The notes beneath the pieces were generated by a model that had not been told where the DNA came from, did no database searches, and was given only the letters and a program-made list of their open reading frames with translations. This document shows positions 1-8,575 of a stretch of 64,000 nt of DNA, piece by piece. Source of the stretch: an uncultured Victivallales bacterium (lineage in GTDB: Bacteria > Verrucomicrobiota > Lentisphaeria > Victivallales > UBA1829); contig CAKUJH010000012.1 in assembly GCA_934661375.1 (NCBI GenBank), positions 1 through 64,000 of the forward strand, read 5' to 3'. Position 1 is the stretch's first letter; every line of letters starts with the position of its first letter. The position numbers were made by a program, and so were the translations under genes.

Positions 1-102
1 TCGTGTATTATTTTCATCGTACCATTCTCCATGTTTTGGTATGGTAATGCAGCACATTATGTTATTTATGTCCAGTACAATAATGAATCCATTGGAAATT
101 AA
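1..102 (+). CDS. possible 3' end of an unknown gene (partial)
   Basis: The plus frame is open from the window edge and stops with TAA at 100-102, giving 33 residues that end in YNNESIGN. It would converge on the minus-strand gene ending at 117. The minus strand of the same stretch is also open from an ATG near 60 running off the edge, without a visible ribosome binding site, so the coding strand is not settled. The region is AT-rich like the island it borders. No family can be assigned. Confidence 0.25.
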   Translation, partial: SCIIFIVPFSMFWYGNAAHYVIYVQYNNESIGN

Positions 103-116
103 GATAACATAATTTC

Positions 117-626
117 TTATCTTTTCAAATTTGACTGGACACTAATTATATTCTGATATTTATCTTTGTCTTTTCTATATTTCCATTGTGAACGACCAGT
201 TAACATAAAACTTCCAATAGAATTACCATTAATATCAGGAGGGAAAACTAACTGAATTATGTACTTTCCAGGAGGAATATACGGAAAATCTTGAAATGCT
301 CCACTATTAAAACTTGACCTGCAATAAAAAAATAATTCATAAGGAGATTCAACTGTTGGTTTTACAGTATAGACTTTATTGCTGTCTATGTTTTCCAATT
401 TCAAATATACATTTTCATGATTTAATTGAGAAGTATGCTTCAGCTTAAAAGTCATAGACATATAGACCGGAATTGATATTAAAAATTTATCTTCCCCGTA
501 TAACTTATGCTTAATTAAGTGATCATCAAGAAACATCGTATGTTCATAAAGCTGATAATAAAAATATAATAATGCAAGGATTAAAGGGATCCAGAACAAA
601 TGTAATCTTATATTTTTTTTTAGCAT
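117..626 (-). CDS. hypothetical membrane-anchored protein
   Basis: A 169-residue protein that I do not recognise. It starts with a basic N-terminus (MLKKNIRLH) and one hydrophobic helix at about residues 10-25 without a clear cleavage site, so it is probably inner-membrane anchored with the rest outside the cytoplasm. The remainder has alternating hydrophobic and polar stretches, including a PPGKYIIQLVFPPD segment, suggesting a beta-sandwich. A good Shine-Dalgarno (GAGGAG) lies a few bases before the ATG. It is AT-rich, unlike the GC-richer backbone, which fits horizontally acquired DNA. It lies just downstream of the lipoprotein gene at 679-1293 on the same strand, so the two probably form one unit. 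Confidence 0.55.
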   Translation of the reverse strand: MLKKNIRLHLFWIPLILALLYFYYQLYEHTMFLDDHLIKHKLYGEDKFLISIPVYMSMTFKLKHTSQLNHENVYLKLENIDSNKVYTVKPTVESPYELFFYCRSSFNSGAFQDFPYIPPGKYIIQLVFPPDINGNSIGSFMLTGRSQWKYRKDKDKYQNIISVQSNLKR

Positions 627-678
627 TTTTATCTCCTCGCAATAACTGTGGTTTGCTGTGATATTTACATACGATCAA

Positions 679-1293
679 TCATTTGAGAAAATTCTCTCGC
701 ACCCATAATTCTCCGTAACCAATAAAATCAGAACTTTTGACCAGTTTTATTTTGACTATAGTATATTTTTTCATTTTTTTTACTTCGAATTTTATTCTTG
801 AATTGAAATCGATCTTTTCTTGCTTCAAATATTCTCTCCATGCAAGAAGTTCTTTGTCTGACCGACAGGTTATCTCGGGAAATGGATTTATTGTTCCAAC
901 ATCAGGAGGAAACATGTTAATATCAAGATCAAGATATGATAGTTCGCGTATACCTATTTGGTCTTTTTTCGTTATAAAAGAAATATTGTTTTCTCTTTCC
1001 AATCTTACGATGCACATATTATCGGGATAAAGCGTTAAACTTCCATTTATTCCAACCAATTCTATCCAACCATTTTTTACTACAATATTTCTTAGTTCAA
1101 TTCGTGGTATAAAAAAACCGGTTTGTGCAGCAAATTTGATGCTGTCTTGAGAAAAAACATCTTTTCTTAAAATTTCGTGAAAGCGCAATCTGCTCTTTAC
1201 TATCACATAATCCTCAGGTAGAGTTTGTTCTCCGGCACAACCACAAAGAGAAAAGAATATGTTTGTCATAAGCATGATATTTCTGAGTTTCAT
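679..1293 (-). CDS. hypothetical lipoprotein
   Basis: A 204-residue protein of unknown function. The N-terminus is a lipoprotein signal peptide with hydrophobic core and a lipobox-like SLCGC, so it is probably lipidated and sits in the envelope. I chose the ATG giving MKLRN rather than the upstream one three codons earlier because GAGG lies nine bases before it, whereas the upstream ATG directly abuts the GAGG. The mature part has no recognisable domain. Base composition is AT-rich like its downstream neighbour at 117-626, with which it probably forms a two-gene acquired unit. Confidence 0.55.
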   Translation of the reverse strand: MKLRNIMLMTNIFFSLCGCAGEQTLPEDYVIVKSRLRFHEILRKDVFSQDSIKFAAQTGFFIPRIELRNIVVKNGWIELVGINGSLTLYPDNMCIVRLERENNISFITKKDQIGIRELSYLDLDINMFPPDVGTINPFPEITCRSDKELLAWREYLKQEKIDFNSRIKFEVKKMKKYTIVKIKLVKSSDFIGYGELWVRENFLK

Positions 1294-1453
1294 TGCCCAC
1301 ATCCTCTACTATTATGTAAAAGTCAAGGAGCTGAACCCTCGTTTTTACGTTTTTTTCGTTGTTTTCCTTCTTTTCACTCTATTGTTTGTCTTCGAGATAA
1401 AAAATCCTCCGGCTACGTAACGTTTTTTCTGTAAATTCTCCGAATCTCTGCCG

Positions 1454-1633
1454 TCAACCTTTCAGATAGACCTTCCCTTCGGCAAGCCATTTTTCGTCCA
1501 GTTCGATCAGGAGCGCCGTGGCGATCCTGAGCAAAGATTCCTTGTTGGGGAATACTCTAATACACCTTGTCCGTTTTTTCAACTCCTTGTTTTGAAATTC
1601 CACCATATTTGTTGTCCGGAGTTTCCGACGGAC
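1454..1633 (-). pseudogene. IS256-family transposase C-terminal remnant
   Basis: The minus strand reads RRKLRTTNMVEFQNKELKKR followed by an IRVFPNKESLLRIATALL-type segment and ends at a stop at 1454. This matches the conserved C-terminus of IS256/Mutator transposases (the LRTTN, ER/EFxN and RVFPN motifs), recalled from the family. Everything upstream of this tail, including the catalytic DDE part, is missing, so it is a fragment. A second, more decayed copy of the same tail lies at 11943-12046. The rest of the 1294-1873 gap holds no other gene I can support, only the promoter described at 1802. Confidence 0.75.
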
Positions 1634-1801
1634 GGCACTGCCAAAAGTCTGCAGCTGGTAAAAACAATAGCTTTTCCATACACTGCTCACGCTCAAAACA
1701 TAACTGCGTCTTTATGAAAATTTTCGATTTCCGGACTTTTGGCAGCGGCGTCTTACAAGGCACAATCCGGAAAAATTTCGAAAAAATTTTCGATTCCCCC
1801 C

Positions 1802-1830
1802 TTGACAAAATACCGGTTATCGCTTATAAT
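1802..1830 (+). promoter_or_regulatory. sigma70-type promoter for the LacI gene
   Basis: TTGACA at 1802-1807 and TATAAT at 1825-1830 are separated by 17 bases, a full consensus match. It lies 44 bases upstream of the ATG at 1874. The GTAAACGATTAAAG stretch just downstream is loosely dyad-like with a central CG, as in LacI-family operators, so autoregulation is possible but not demonstrated. Confidence 0.75.
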
Positions 1831-1873
1831 AGATGCTGTAAACGATTAAAGCAGTCAGAGGGAGTCTCTATTC

Positions 1874-2884
1874 ATGAGCGTAACTTTGAAGGATATTGCG
1901 AAGGCTGCCGGGGTGCATCAGACGGTTGTCTCCGTGGTGCTGAACAACAGAAAGTACACACGGGTTTCTCCGGAACGCCGCGAATACATCCGGCGGATTG
2001 CTGAAGAAATGGGATACCGGCCCAATCTTCAGGCGGCGAGTCTGCGCCAGCGCAAAAAGGCAACGGTGGGCGTGTTTCTGCCGCCGTGGCGCGATGTCCT
2101 GCTGCTGGAACAGATCAAAGGTCTTGCTGACGGCTCCAACCGGTATGATATTCCGCTGACTTATTATTTCGGCATGACCGCGGATTCCTATTGCAGTTTC
2201 ATTGATTCCATGACATCATTTCATCACACGGGAATCATCAGCTATGTGCCGTTCTGGGACCGCGAATATGAAAAAATTCTTTCCAAACTGGAAGAGTATA
2301 TGGCCAGCGGCGGGAAAATCATTTCGCTGAACACCTTGAAATGGCCGATGAAAAAGACAATTACGCTGGACATTGATGACGAGGCTGGCGGAAGGATCGC
2401 TGCGGATCATCTGCTGGAAAAGAATCCGGCGTCTTATGCGGTTTTCACGAGCGAGACGCTCACGCATGATCTCCGTGAATCCGCATTCTGCGGACGAATC
2501 CGCGAAAAGAAGAGCAGCGCGGAGCTTTCGGTTTTTCATATTGCGGAAAATGAGTTGAAGCGCGAGTTCATTCTTTCGGAAATCAACCGGATGCTGGATC
2601 AGGTGAAACGGCCTGCCGGCATAATGACGGTCTGCACGGAATTCACAGGACTGATTCTGACTTCCTGTGAAAAACGCGGCTGGAAATACGGAGTGGATTT
2701 TGAACTGGTCGGATACGATTTTGCCCCGCGCTACGGTGATTATATTCAGGTTCCGCGCGTGGTTCAGCCTTTCCGGGAGATGGGGAGTCTGGCGATGGAT
2801 AAACTGTATCATTTACTGCTTGGAGATGAAGTCCAATCAGAAATATTGAAACCCATTTTACAAGAAGGAGGAGAGGAAGTATGA
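1874..2884 (+). CDS. LacI-family transcriptional regulator
   Basis: A 336-residue repressor/activator. Residues about 3-50 form the LacI helix-turn-helix (TLKDIAKAAGVHQTVVSVVL) and hinge (RREYIRRIAEEMGYRPN), followed by a periplasmic-binding-protein-like sensor domain from about residue 60. It would bind an operator and respond to a sugar or sugar derivative that cannot be named from sequence. A GGAG lies nine bases before the ATG and a consensus promoter is upstream. Its stop overlaps the start of the pseudopilin gene (ATGA at 2881-2884), so it is co-transcribed with the pseudopilin and the secreted protein at 3583, making local control of these the likely job. Confidence 0.9.
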   Translation: MSVTLKDIAKAAGVHQTVVSVVLNNRKYTRVSPERREYIRRIAEEMGYRPNLQAASLRQRKKATVGVFLPPWRDVLLLEQIKGLADGSNRYDIPLTYYFGMTADSYCSFIDSMTSFHHTGIISYVPFWDREYEKILSKLEEYMASGGKIISLNTLKWPMKKTITLDIDDEAGGRIAADHLLEKNPASYAVFTSETLTHDLRESAFCGRIREKKSSAELSVFHIAENELKREFILSEINRMLDQVKRPAGIMTVCTEFTGLILTSCEKRGWKYGVDFELVGYDFAPRYGDYIQVPRVVQPFREMGSLAMDKLYHLLLGDEVQSEILKPILQEGGEEV

Positions 2885-3567
2885 GTTGCGGAATCAGAAT
2901 GAAGCGGTTTACATTGATCGAATTGCTGGTCGTGATTGCGATCATTGCGATTCTGGCGGGAATGCTTCTTCCTGCGCTGAACAAGGCGCGGAAGACGGCA
3001 AAAGCCGTCAGCTGTATGAACAACCTGAAACAACTGACCCTTGGAGCAATGACGTACTGTTCTGATTACAAGGGACATATGCCTGTCCTGTGGGGCGTTT
3101 CTTATGACGCAGTCTGGAACAGAACCTTGAACGAGGGGAAATATACCACTGAAAAAAGTCTTTTCTGTCCGTCGCTGAAAAAAGCGCCCATCTACGAATT
3201 TGGGCTTTATTACCAGTCAACTTACGGTATCAGCAGGATTATTTTCGGCAACTCCGCAAAAACGACAAATTTTGAGGCTCACACAAAAACGTATGCGTCA
3301 AGAATCTCGTCCACGCCGTTTTTTGCCGACAGCGGTCTGATCGGTTCCGAGGACATGTTTCATTATTTTGACGGCGGCTACTGGGGACCGGGGAATCCCC
3401 TCATCCGGCTGATGCATAACAAACGTGCCAATATTGCAATGCTGGATGGCCATGTGGAAGCTGTCGCTTTCTCTCAATTCTATCCGAGGCTCAGCAGACC
3501 GGAGCATTTGATTTACCATGTTTTTCCGGAGAATGCTGCCGCAGCCCTTTATACTGGACAGCCGTAA
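2881..3567 (+). CDS. pseudopilin-like secreted protein, H-x9-DG type
   Basis: A 228-residue protein with a type IV pilin/pseudopilin N-terminus: KRFTLIELLVVIAIIAIL at about residues 8-25, with the conserved Glu at position 5 of the mature helix. Arg rather than the usual Gly precedes the Phe, which is common in Lentisphaerota. The C-terminal part contains HNKRANIAMLDG, the H-x9-DG motif of DUF1559-type proteins. Such proteins are inserted in the inner membrane and may be assembled by a type II secretion-like system; their role in PVC bacteria is not established. The start is supported by AGGAGG nine bases upstream. It sits between a LacI regulator and a large secreted protein. Confidence 0.85.
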   Translation: MSCGIRMKRFTLIELLVVIAIIAILAGMLLPALNKARKTAKAVSCMNNLKQLTLGAMTYCSDYKGHMPVLWGVSYDAVWNRTLNEGKYTTEKSLFCPSLKKAPIYEFGLYYQSTYGISRIIFGNSAKTTNFEAHTKTYASRISSTPFFADSGLIGSEDMFHYFDGGYWGPGNPLIRLMHNKRANIAMLDGHVEAVAFSQFYPRLSRPEHLIYHVFPENAAAALYTGQP

Positions 3568-3582
3568 CAGAAAGAGGACGTC

Positions 3583-6500
3583 ATGATTCTGAAGAGATTT
3601 TGTTTTATGCTGCTGGTGTTTTGCGGAATTGTTTCATCTGCCGCAAATCTTGTAAAGAACGGTGATTTTTCCAGTGTGGATGCAGAAGGAAAACCCGAGA
3701 AATGGGGGACACAGTCGTGGGGACCGCCGCTCGGGGATTTTATTCTGGACAAACAGAATTTTGCCGGGAAAGCACCTTCCCTGCGCATTGACAACCCAAA
3801 GGCGGATTGTCATTCATTCATGGCGCAATGGGTGGAGCTGGAATCCGGGACGACTTACCGGATCAGTTATTTCATCAAAGGCGAAAACATTAAGGCAAAG
3901 GGAACGCATGACGGCGGAGTGGTTTATCTGATGGACAAAGGAAATCCGCTGTTCTCCATGGGAACCGGACTCTACCGTCATGCGCAGGGTTCCTTCGGAT
4001 GGAGACGTGTCGAGCATACTTTCAGAACGCAGCGGCTTCAAAGCAGGTCTTTGGCTTTACTGCTTTCTCTGCGTGCTGCAACAGGAAGTATCTGGTTTGA
4101 TGATATTCAGATCGAAAAAGTGGAGAAAAAGCCGGAGGTCTCATTGAACACCCGTCTTTATCCGGCGGATTATCAGAAAGACACTCTTTTTCTCTGCAAA
4201 AACTTTCCGGCTGCACTTCTCCTGAATGTCGATCTTGACCGCAAGGCCATTCCGGATAATTTTCTGCAGATGGAGCTGGATCTGCCAGAAATCGTGAAAT
4301 ATCTTGCTTCCGGAGCTTTGCTTCCCGCTGGAAGGCAAAACGGAAAGCCTGAATTTGAAAAAGATCAATGCCGGGAAATGCAAATTCAGCGTGACGGCAA
4401 AAAATATACTCGCTGCATCCTGACTTTTGCACCTGATTTCACTTCCAAATTAAATAAGACGCAAGCGTGGGAAAATTACAACCGAATTTATCTGAAAGCA
4501 GTTTCAGAAGCCGGCAGTTCCGGAAAAGTCTACTGGCGGCTCCGCAGTAAAGAGCGGGTGTTTCCGGAGCATTCTTTCACTGTAAACGTGCTTCCGGAAT
4601 TACAGTACCCGGAGAGAGCCTGCAACCGTTTTCAGCTTTGCATTGCAAGTCCGTGGAACATGAACATGCTTCCTGAAATCAGCGATGCCTATGTCGGACT
4701 CTGGACTTCACTGCAGAAACGTCCATGGATTTCGCTTCTGTACCATTTCGGCGCCTATCCCGGGAGCGAACGGGAAAAGATACTTGGCAATTTTAATCAC
4801 TGCATACACTTGCCCGCTTCGCGCGGAATGCCGTGGATCGGACCGCTTTATCAAGCCGTCACAGAGAATCTGTACCCGGGAAAACTGCCCCCGTCTGTCG
4901 GCACGGACGGCAAACCGATGCCGGTAACCGTCAGCCCGTGGTATCTGATTGAAGATCCGGAGGGGCTGATCTGGGGAAAATTTTTTGACGGTTATGCTGA
5001 ATCCGTCAGAAAATCTCCGGACGTGAAAGCCATTGCAATCGACTACGAACCGGGCGCGCTGACTCATTGTTTCAGCGATGAGAGCCGAAAGCGTTTCGCC
5101 GCGTTCGCAAAACTTTCCGCTGTGCCGTCCACACAGGAAATTATTGCGAAATACCGCGCCGAATGGCTGAAATTCCGGGTGGAACAGCACCGGCTGATCA
5201 TTCAGAGGCTGTCCAGGGCGATACGGTCAAAACTGCCGGGAATTGAATTCTGGCTCATCAGCGACCCGCTCCAGACGGGAAAACAGCGTGTCGCGGAATG
5301 GTGCGGCGTGGATGTGAAGGCTTCGGACCCGGATATTGATCTGCATCAGGACATGCCGTATTTTGCAGGACTTCCTTTTTTCGAGACCATGAAACTGAAT
5401 ATTTCCACGCTGGAAAAGCCCTGTTTCCCTTTCATCGATCCCAGCGAAAACCTGGCGATGTATTACAGCCGTTATACGCCGGAGACCGTAAAGCAGAATA
5501 TTCTGATCGTGGCGGCGCTCGGCGGCTATGGGATCGGCTTCTGGCCGAACGATGTTTTTGACGGACGTTACCTCGAAGCGATCAAGGAGGGATACCGGGT
5601 GGTCGCCGGAGTCGAGGATTTCTATGCGGACCCCGCTCTGCCGGAGAATTCATTCAAGGCTGTCTGCCGCAATGTGATGGAGTTCGACGCGGCCGGAAGC
5701 AGCGGCGAGTCCGTGAAACTGACGATTCCTCAGCTGGACCGCAAAATCCGTGTGCTGCGTCACCGGCGGAACGGGACGGAACTTCTGACCCTGTTCAATT
5801 TTTCGGATACGCTTCCTGCCATTGTGGAACTGGCACTGCCGGATGCCGATGGAGATTTTTATTCCGCCGAGGAACTTGCCGGACGGATGCGGCTTGCCGA
5901 AGACGGAAAGATTTTCACCGGCGGGCGTGTAAGGGAAGGCTTCCTGCTTGAAGTTCCGCCCAATGGAACGGCGGTCGTCAGGCTGGCGCGGGAGCGGGAA
6001 AGTAAAATCGTGAAAGGCGGCTGTGATCAGAAAGATCTGCGCCTGAAACTGAAAAAAATAGCCGCCCGTTATGCGCAGCAGAGTCAGGTGAAGCCTTACC
6101 GGAGCCAGGACTCCGCTGTCCGCTGGGGGCTTCTGCCGGACGATGACAAAGCGATTCTGTTTCTGGAGCAGGGGACAGCCCGGATCGGGATCGCCGCGCT
6201 GGACGGCGGAGAGATTGTCGCGTGGCAGCCGGAGGGCGGTTCCGGCAGTGATGCGCTTTACCATCATGAACGCGGCTTCCTGGGGCGTTTCACGTTGAAT
6301 TCTCCGGAACAGCTTGCGGGTCCTTATCCATTTGAATTGCAGTCTATTATGGAGAAAAACGGAGATCCGGCCGTGAGTTTCGGCTATACCGTGCCGGATT
6401 TTGCGAATGCGTCCGCGGTGAAAAATCCGCTTGCGGGGCTGCGCATCGAGGACGAAACCGCATTGTCGGAGAACGGCAGAAAAATAGTGCGGACTTACCG

Positions 6501-6933
6501 GTTTACGAATCCGGGAAAGGAGCCGATGCGGTTTTCATTCAAGCTCAACAATTTCCCGAAGATCGGCAGCCGTTTCGCCGGGAAGGAGCCGTTGACCGGA
6601 CTGACCCGAATATCATGCGGAACTCTTTCCTTCGTTCCCGGCGTTCCGAAGAATGACCGTTTGTTTCTTGCTTCGCCGGACGCCGCGCCCGAATTGCGCA
6701 GACATCTGGTTTTCGGGCGGATGCCGGTGGAAAAAGTGATTCCCGGACCTGTTGCGGTCGAGGCGGGGAAGGGGATGCGTGAAACCTTACGGATCATTCC
6801 GGACGGCAGAACCGCCGGTTTTTACTCATGGGCGAACCTGGAAAGCGGCTATACGGTGGAACCTGTTTCGGAAATGCTGGAACTGCCTGCCGGGAAAACG
6901 CTGGTCTGGCGTTGTACTTATCAGCTGAAATAG
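3583..6933 (+). CDS. large secreted glycoside hydrolase-like protein with N-terminal CBM-like domain
   Basis: A 1116-residue protein with a signal peptide (about residues 1-20, ending SSAAN). Residues about 21-170 begin NLVKNGDFSS and look like a carbohydrate-binding beta-sandwich of the CBM4/9/16/22 type. The middle, about 340-700, looks like a TIM-barrel hydrolase: WISLLYHFGAYPG, then AIAIDYEPG at about 484-491, where Asp487 or Glu489 could be catalytic, then EFWLISDP. The C-terminal part looks like beta-rich accessory domains. I cannot assign a GH family. It lies 15 bases after the pseudopilin, in one unit with the LacI regulator, which suggests extracytoplasmic glycan degradation. Confidence 0.65.
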   Translation: MILKRFCFMLLVFCGIVSSAANLVKNGDFSSVDAEGKPEKWGTQSWGPPLGDFILDKQNFAGKAPSLRIDNPKADCHSFMAQWVELESGTTYRISYFIKGENIKAKGTHDGGVVYLMDKGNPLFSMGTGLYRHAQGSFGWRRVEHTFRTQRLQSRSLALLLSLRAATGSIWFDDIQIEKVEKKPEVSLNTRLYPADYQKDTLFLCKNFPAALLLNVDLDRKAIPDNFLQMELDLPEIVKYLASGALLPAGRQNGKPEFEKDQCREMQIQRDGKKYTRCILTFAPDFTSKLNKTQAWENYNRIYLKAVSEAGSSGKVYWRLRSKERVFPEHSFTVNVLPELQYPERACNRFQLCIASPWNMNMLPEISDAYVGLWTSLQKRPWISLLYHFGAYPGSEREKILGNFNHCIHLPASRGMPWIGPLYQAVTENLYPGKLPPSVGTDGKPMPVTVSPWYLIEDPEGLIWGKFFDGYAESVRKSPDVKAIAIDYEPGALTHCFSDESRKRFAAFAKLSAVPSTQEIIAKYRAEWLKFRVEQHRLIIQRLSRAIRSKLPGIEFWLISDPLQTGKQRVAEWCGVDVKASDPDIDLHQDMPYFAGLPFFETMKLNISTLEKPCFPFIDPSENLAMYYSRYTPETVKQNILIVAALGGYGIGFWPNDVFDGRYLEAIKEGYRVVAGVEDFYADPALPENSFKAVCRNVMEFDAAGSSGESVKLTIPQLDRKIRVLRHRRNGTELLTLFNFSDTLPAIVELALPDADGDFYSAEELAGRMRLAEDGKIFTGGRVREGFLLEVPPNGTAVVRLARERESKIVKGGCDQKDLRLKLKKIAARYAQQSQVKPYRSQDSAVRWGLLPDDDKAILFLEQGTARIGIAALDGGEIVAWQPEGGSGSDALYHHERGFLGRFTLNSPEQLAGPYPFELQSIMEKNGDPAVSFGYTVPDFANASAVKNPLAGLRIEDETALSENGRKIVRTYRFTNPGKEPMRFSFKLNNFPKIGSRFAGKEPLTGLTRISCGTLSFVPGVPKNDRLFLASPDAAPELRRHLVFGRMPVEKVIPGPVAVEAGKGMRETLRIIPDGRTAGFYSWANLESGYTVEPVSEMLELPAGKTLVWRCTYQLK

Positions 6934-6953
6934 ACGCTTCGGCCGCCGTGAAT

Positions 6954-7007
6954 GCCGTCCCGGCAGACAGCAGCGTGAAAACGGTAAACGCTGTCTGGCG
7001 GGACGGC
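6954..7007 (+). terminator. very strong hairpin after the LacI/pseudopilin/hydrolase unit
   Basis: Two 18-base arms, 6954-6971 (starts GCCGTCCC) and 6990-7007 (ends GGGACGGC), pair with a single mismatch around an 18-base loop. There is no clear T-run after it, so it may act as a transcript-end stabiliser or a terminator without U-tract. It lies 21 bases past the stop of the secreted protein. Confidence 0.6.
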
Positions 7008-7045
7008 TGATCCCGCAGGAATGGCTGCGAATCCCGCTTTCCCGC

Positions 7046-7073
7046 TTGACAAAAAGGAAATCCGCTGTATACT
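7046..7073 (+). promoter_or_regulatory. sigma70-type promoter for the MATE transporter gene
   Basis: TTGACA at 7046-7051 and TATACT at 7068-7073 with a 16-base spacer, 34 bases upstream of the ATG at 7107. Confidence 0.65.
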
Positions 7074-7106
7074 ACTCCAAATCACAATAAAGAATTGGAG
7101 TTTCTC

Positions 7107-8477
7107 ATGCCGACAGACAGCAAATACAATATAGATATGTGCAGCGGGCCGCTTTTCAGCAAGGTCATTCTCTTTTCTGTGCCGCTGATTCTTTCCGGTA
7201 TACTGCAACTGCTGTTCAATGCCGCCGACCTGATTGTCATCGGGCAGTTCGCTTCCCATGAGTCCATGGCGGCAGTCGGCACCACCATGTTCATCACCAA
7301 CCTGATCGTTAATCTGTTCATAGGTCTTTCCATTGGAACCAATGTGCTGGCTGCCAACGCGCTGGGCGCGCAGGACCACAAAGCGCTGTTCCGTGCCGTG
7401 CATACATCCATGGCGGTTTCCCTGTACGGCGGGCTGGTGATGATCGGGATCGGTATTCTGGTTTCGAAGCCGCTGCTGATCCTGACATCCACTCCGGAGT
7501 CCGTTCTGCCCAAAGCGTTTACCTATATGTGGATCTACTGCTGCGGACTGCCGTTCCTCATGATCTACAACTTCGGCGGTTCCATCCTCCGGGCGGCGGG
7601 CGATACGCGCCGTCCGCTGTATTATCTGGTCGCCGCTGGAATCATCAACGTGATTCTGAATCTGGTTTTCGTGCTGTGTCTGAAAATGGACGTGGCGGGC
7701 GTTGCGCTCGCCACCGTGATTTCGCAGGCGGTTTCCGCCGCGCTGATCGTCCGCGTCCTGCTCCGGACCGATGAACCGTACCGGCTGAACCTGAAGGATA
7801 TGCGCATTGATTTCAGTATGCTCAAAAGCATGTTGTGGATCGGACTTCCCGCCGGGATTCAGGGGTCGTTCTTTTCCATTTCCAACCTGACCATCCAGTC
7901 TTCCATCAATTCTTTCGGGGCGCTGTGCATGGCGGGAAACACTGCCGCGCTCAGTCTGGAAGGCATCGTCTATGTCGGTTCTTATTCCTATCACCAGACG
8001 GCGATCAGCTTCGCCGGGCAGAATTACGGCGCCGGGAAAATCGACCGCATACGGAAAAGCATTCTGTACTGCCTGATCTGCTCGACGCTGATCAATGCTG
8101 TCATGGGGCTGGGATTCTTTGCCCTGGGAACGCCGCTGCTTTCCATTTTCAGCACGGACCCGGAAGTGATACGCTGGGGCATCCTGCGGATGGAGGTGCT
8201 GTTCACCTCTTATTTCCTGTGCGGCATCATGGACGTGGTCAGCGGTGCGCTGCGCGGTCTGGGACATTCGATTTTTCCGGCGGTGGTTACGCTGCTGGGC
8301 GTCTGCGTACTGCGGGTACTCTGGGTGTTCTTCATCTTCCCGCTGCACCGTTCCATGAGCAACCTGATGCTGTCATACCCCGTTTCCTGGGCAATTACGG
8401 CGGCGGTCAACGGCGCATTCCTGTACTGGATTTGTCGGAAAATGTTCCATTCTTCGGATTTGAAACGTCCGGTTTGA
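7107..8477 (+). CDS. MATE-family efflux transporter
   Basis: A 456-residue polytopic inner-membrane protein with about twelve hydrophobic segments and the two-fold internal repeat typical of MATE exporters. It starts with the usual short pre-helix (NIDMCSGPLFSKVILFSVPL), and has GSILRAAGDTRRPLYYL in the first half and SGALRGLGHSIFPAVV at the equivalent place in the second half. It would export drugs or metabolites in exchange for H+ or Na+; the substrate cannot be deduced. I chose the ATG at 7107, which has GGAG seven bases upstream, over the in-frame TTG at 7095. It appears to be monocistronic with its own promoter. Confidence 0.9.
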   Translation: MPTDSKYNIDMCSGPLFSKVILFSVPLILSGILQLLFNAADLIVIGQFASHESMAAVGTTMFITNLIVNLFIGLSIGTNVLAANALGAQDHKALFRAVHTSMAVSLYGGLVMIGIGILVSKPLLILTSTPESVLPKAFTYMWIYCCGLPFLMIYNFGGSILRAAGDTRRPLYYLVAAGIINVILNLVFVLCLKMDVAGVALATVISQAVSAALIVRVLLRTDEPYRLNLKDMRIDFSMLKSMLWIGLPAGIQGSFFSISNLTIQSSINSFGALCMAGNTAALSLEGIVYVGSYSYHQTAISFAGQNYGAGKIDRIRKSILYCLICSTLINAVMGLGFFALGTPLLSIFSTDPEVIRWGILRMEVLFTSYFLCGIMDVVSGALRGLGHSIFPAVVTLLGVCVLRVLWVFFIFPLHRSMSNLMLSYPVSWAITAAVNGAFLYWICRKMFHSSDLKRPV

Positions 8478-8508
8478 ACGAAAAAAGGCAAGATTTTCAG
8501 AATCCGGC

Positions 8509-8537
8509 TTGCAAGAATGCCTGAACTGTGGTATTTT
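8509..8537 (+). promoter_or_regulatory. probable promoter for serA-folK
   Basis: TTGCAA at 8509-8514 and TATTTT at 8532-8537 with a 17-base spacer, followed by an AAGGAG ribosome binding site and the serA ATG at 8576. Confidence 0.45.
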
Positions 8538-8575
8538 ATATGATGTATTTTTCTTAACCAAGGAGAGCTTTACAA

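Noticed and set aside
6921..8348. 475-codon open frame antisense to the MATE gene
   Set aside because: It mirrors a clear MATE transporter in the opposite frame; the translation is Gln/His/Arg-rich without any fold signal, as expected for antisense frames in GC-rich genes.
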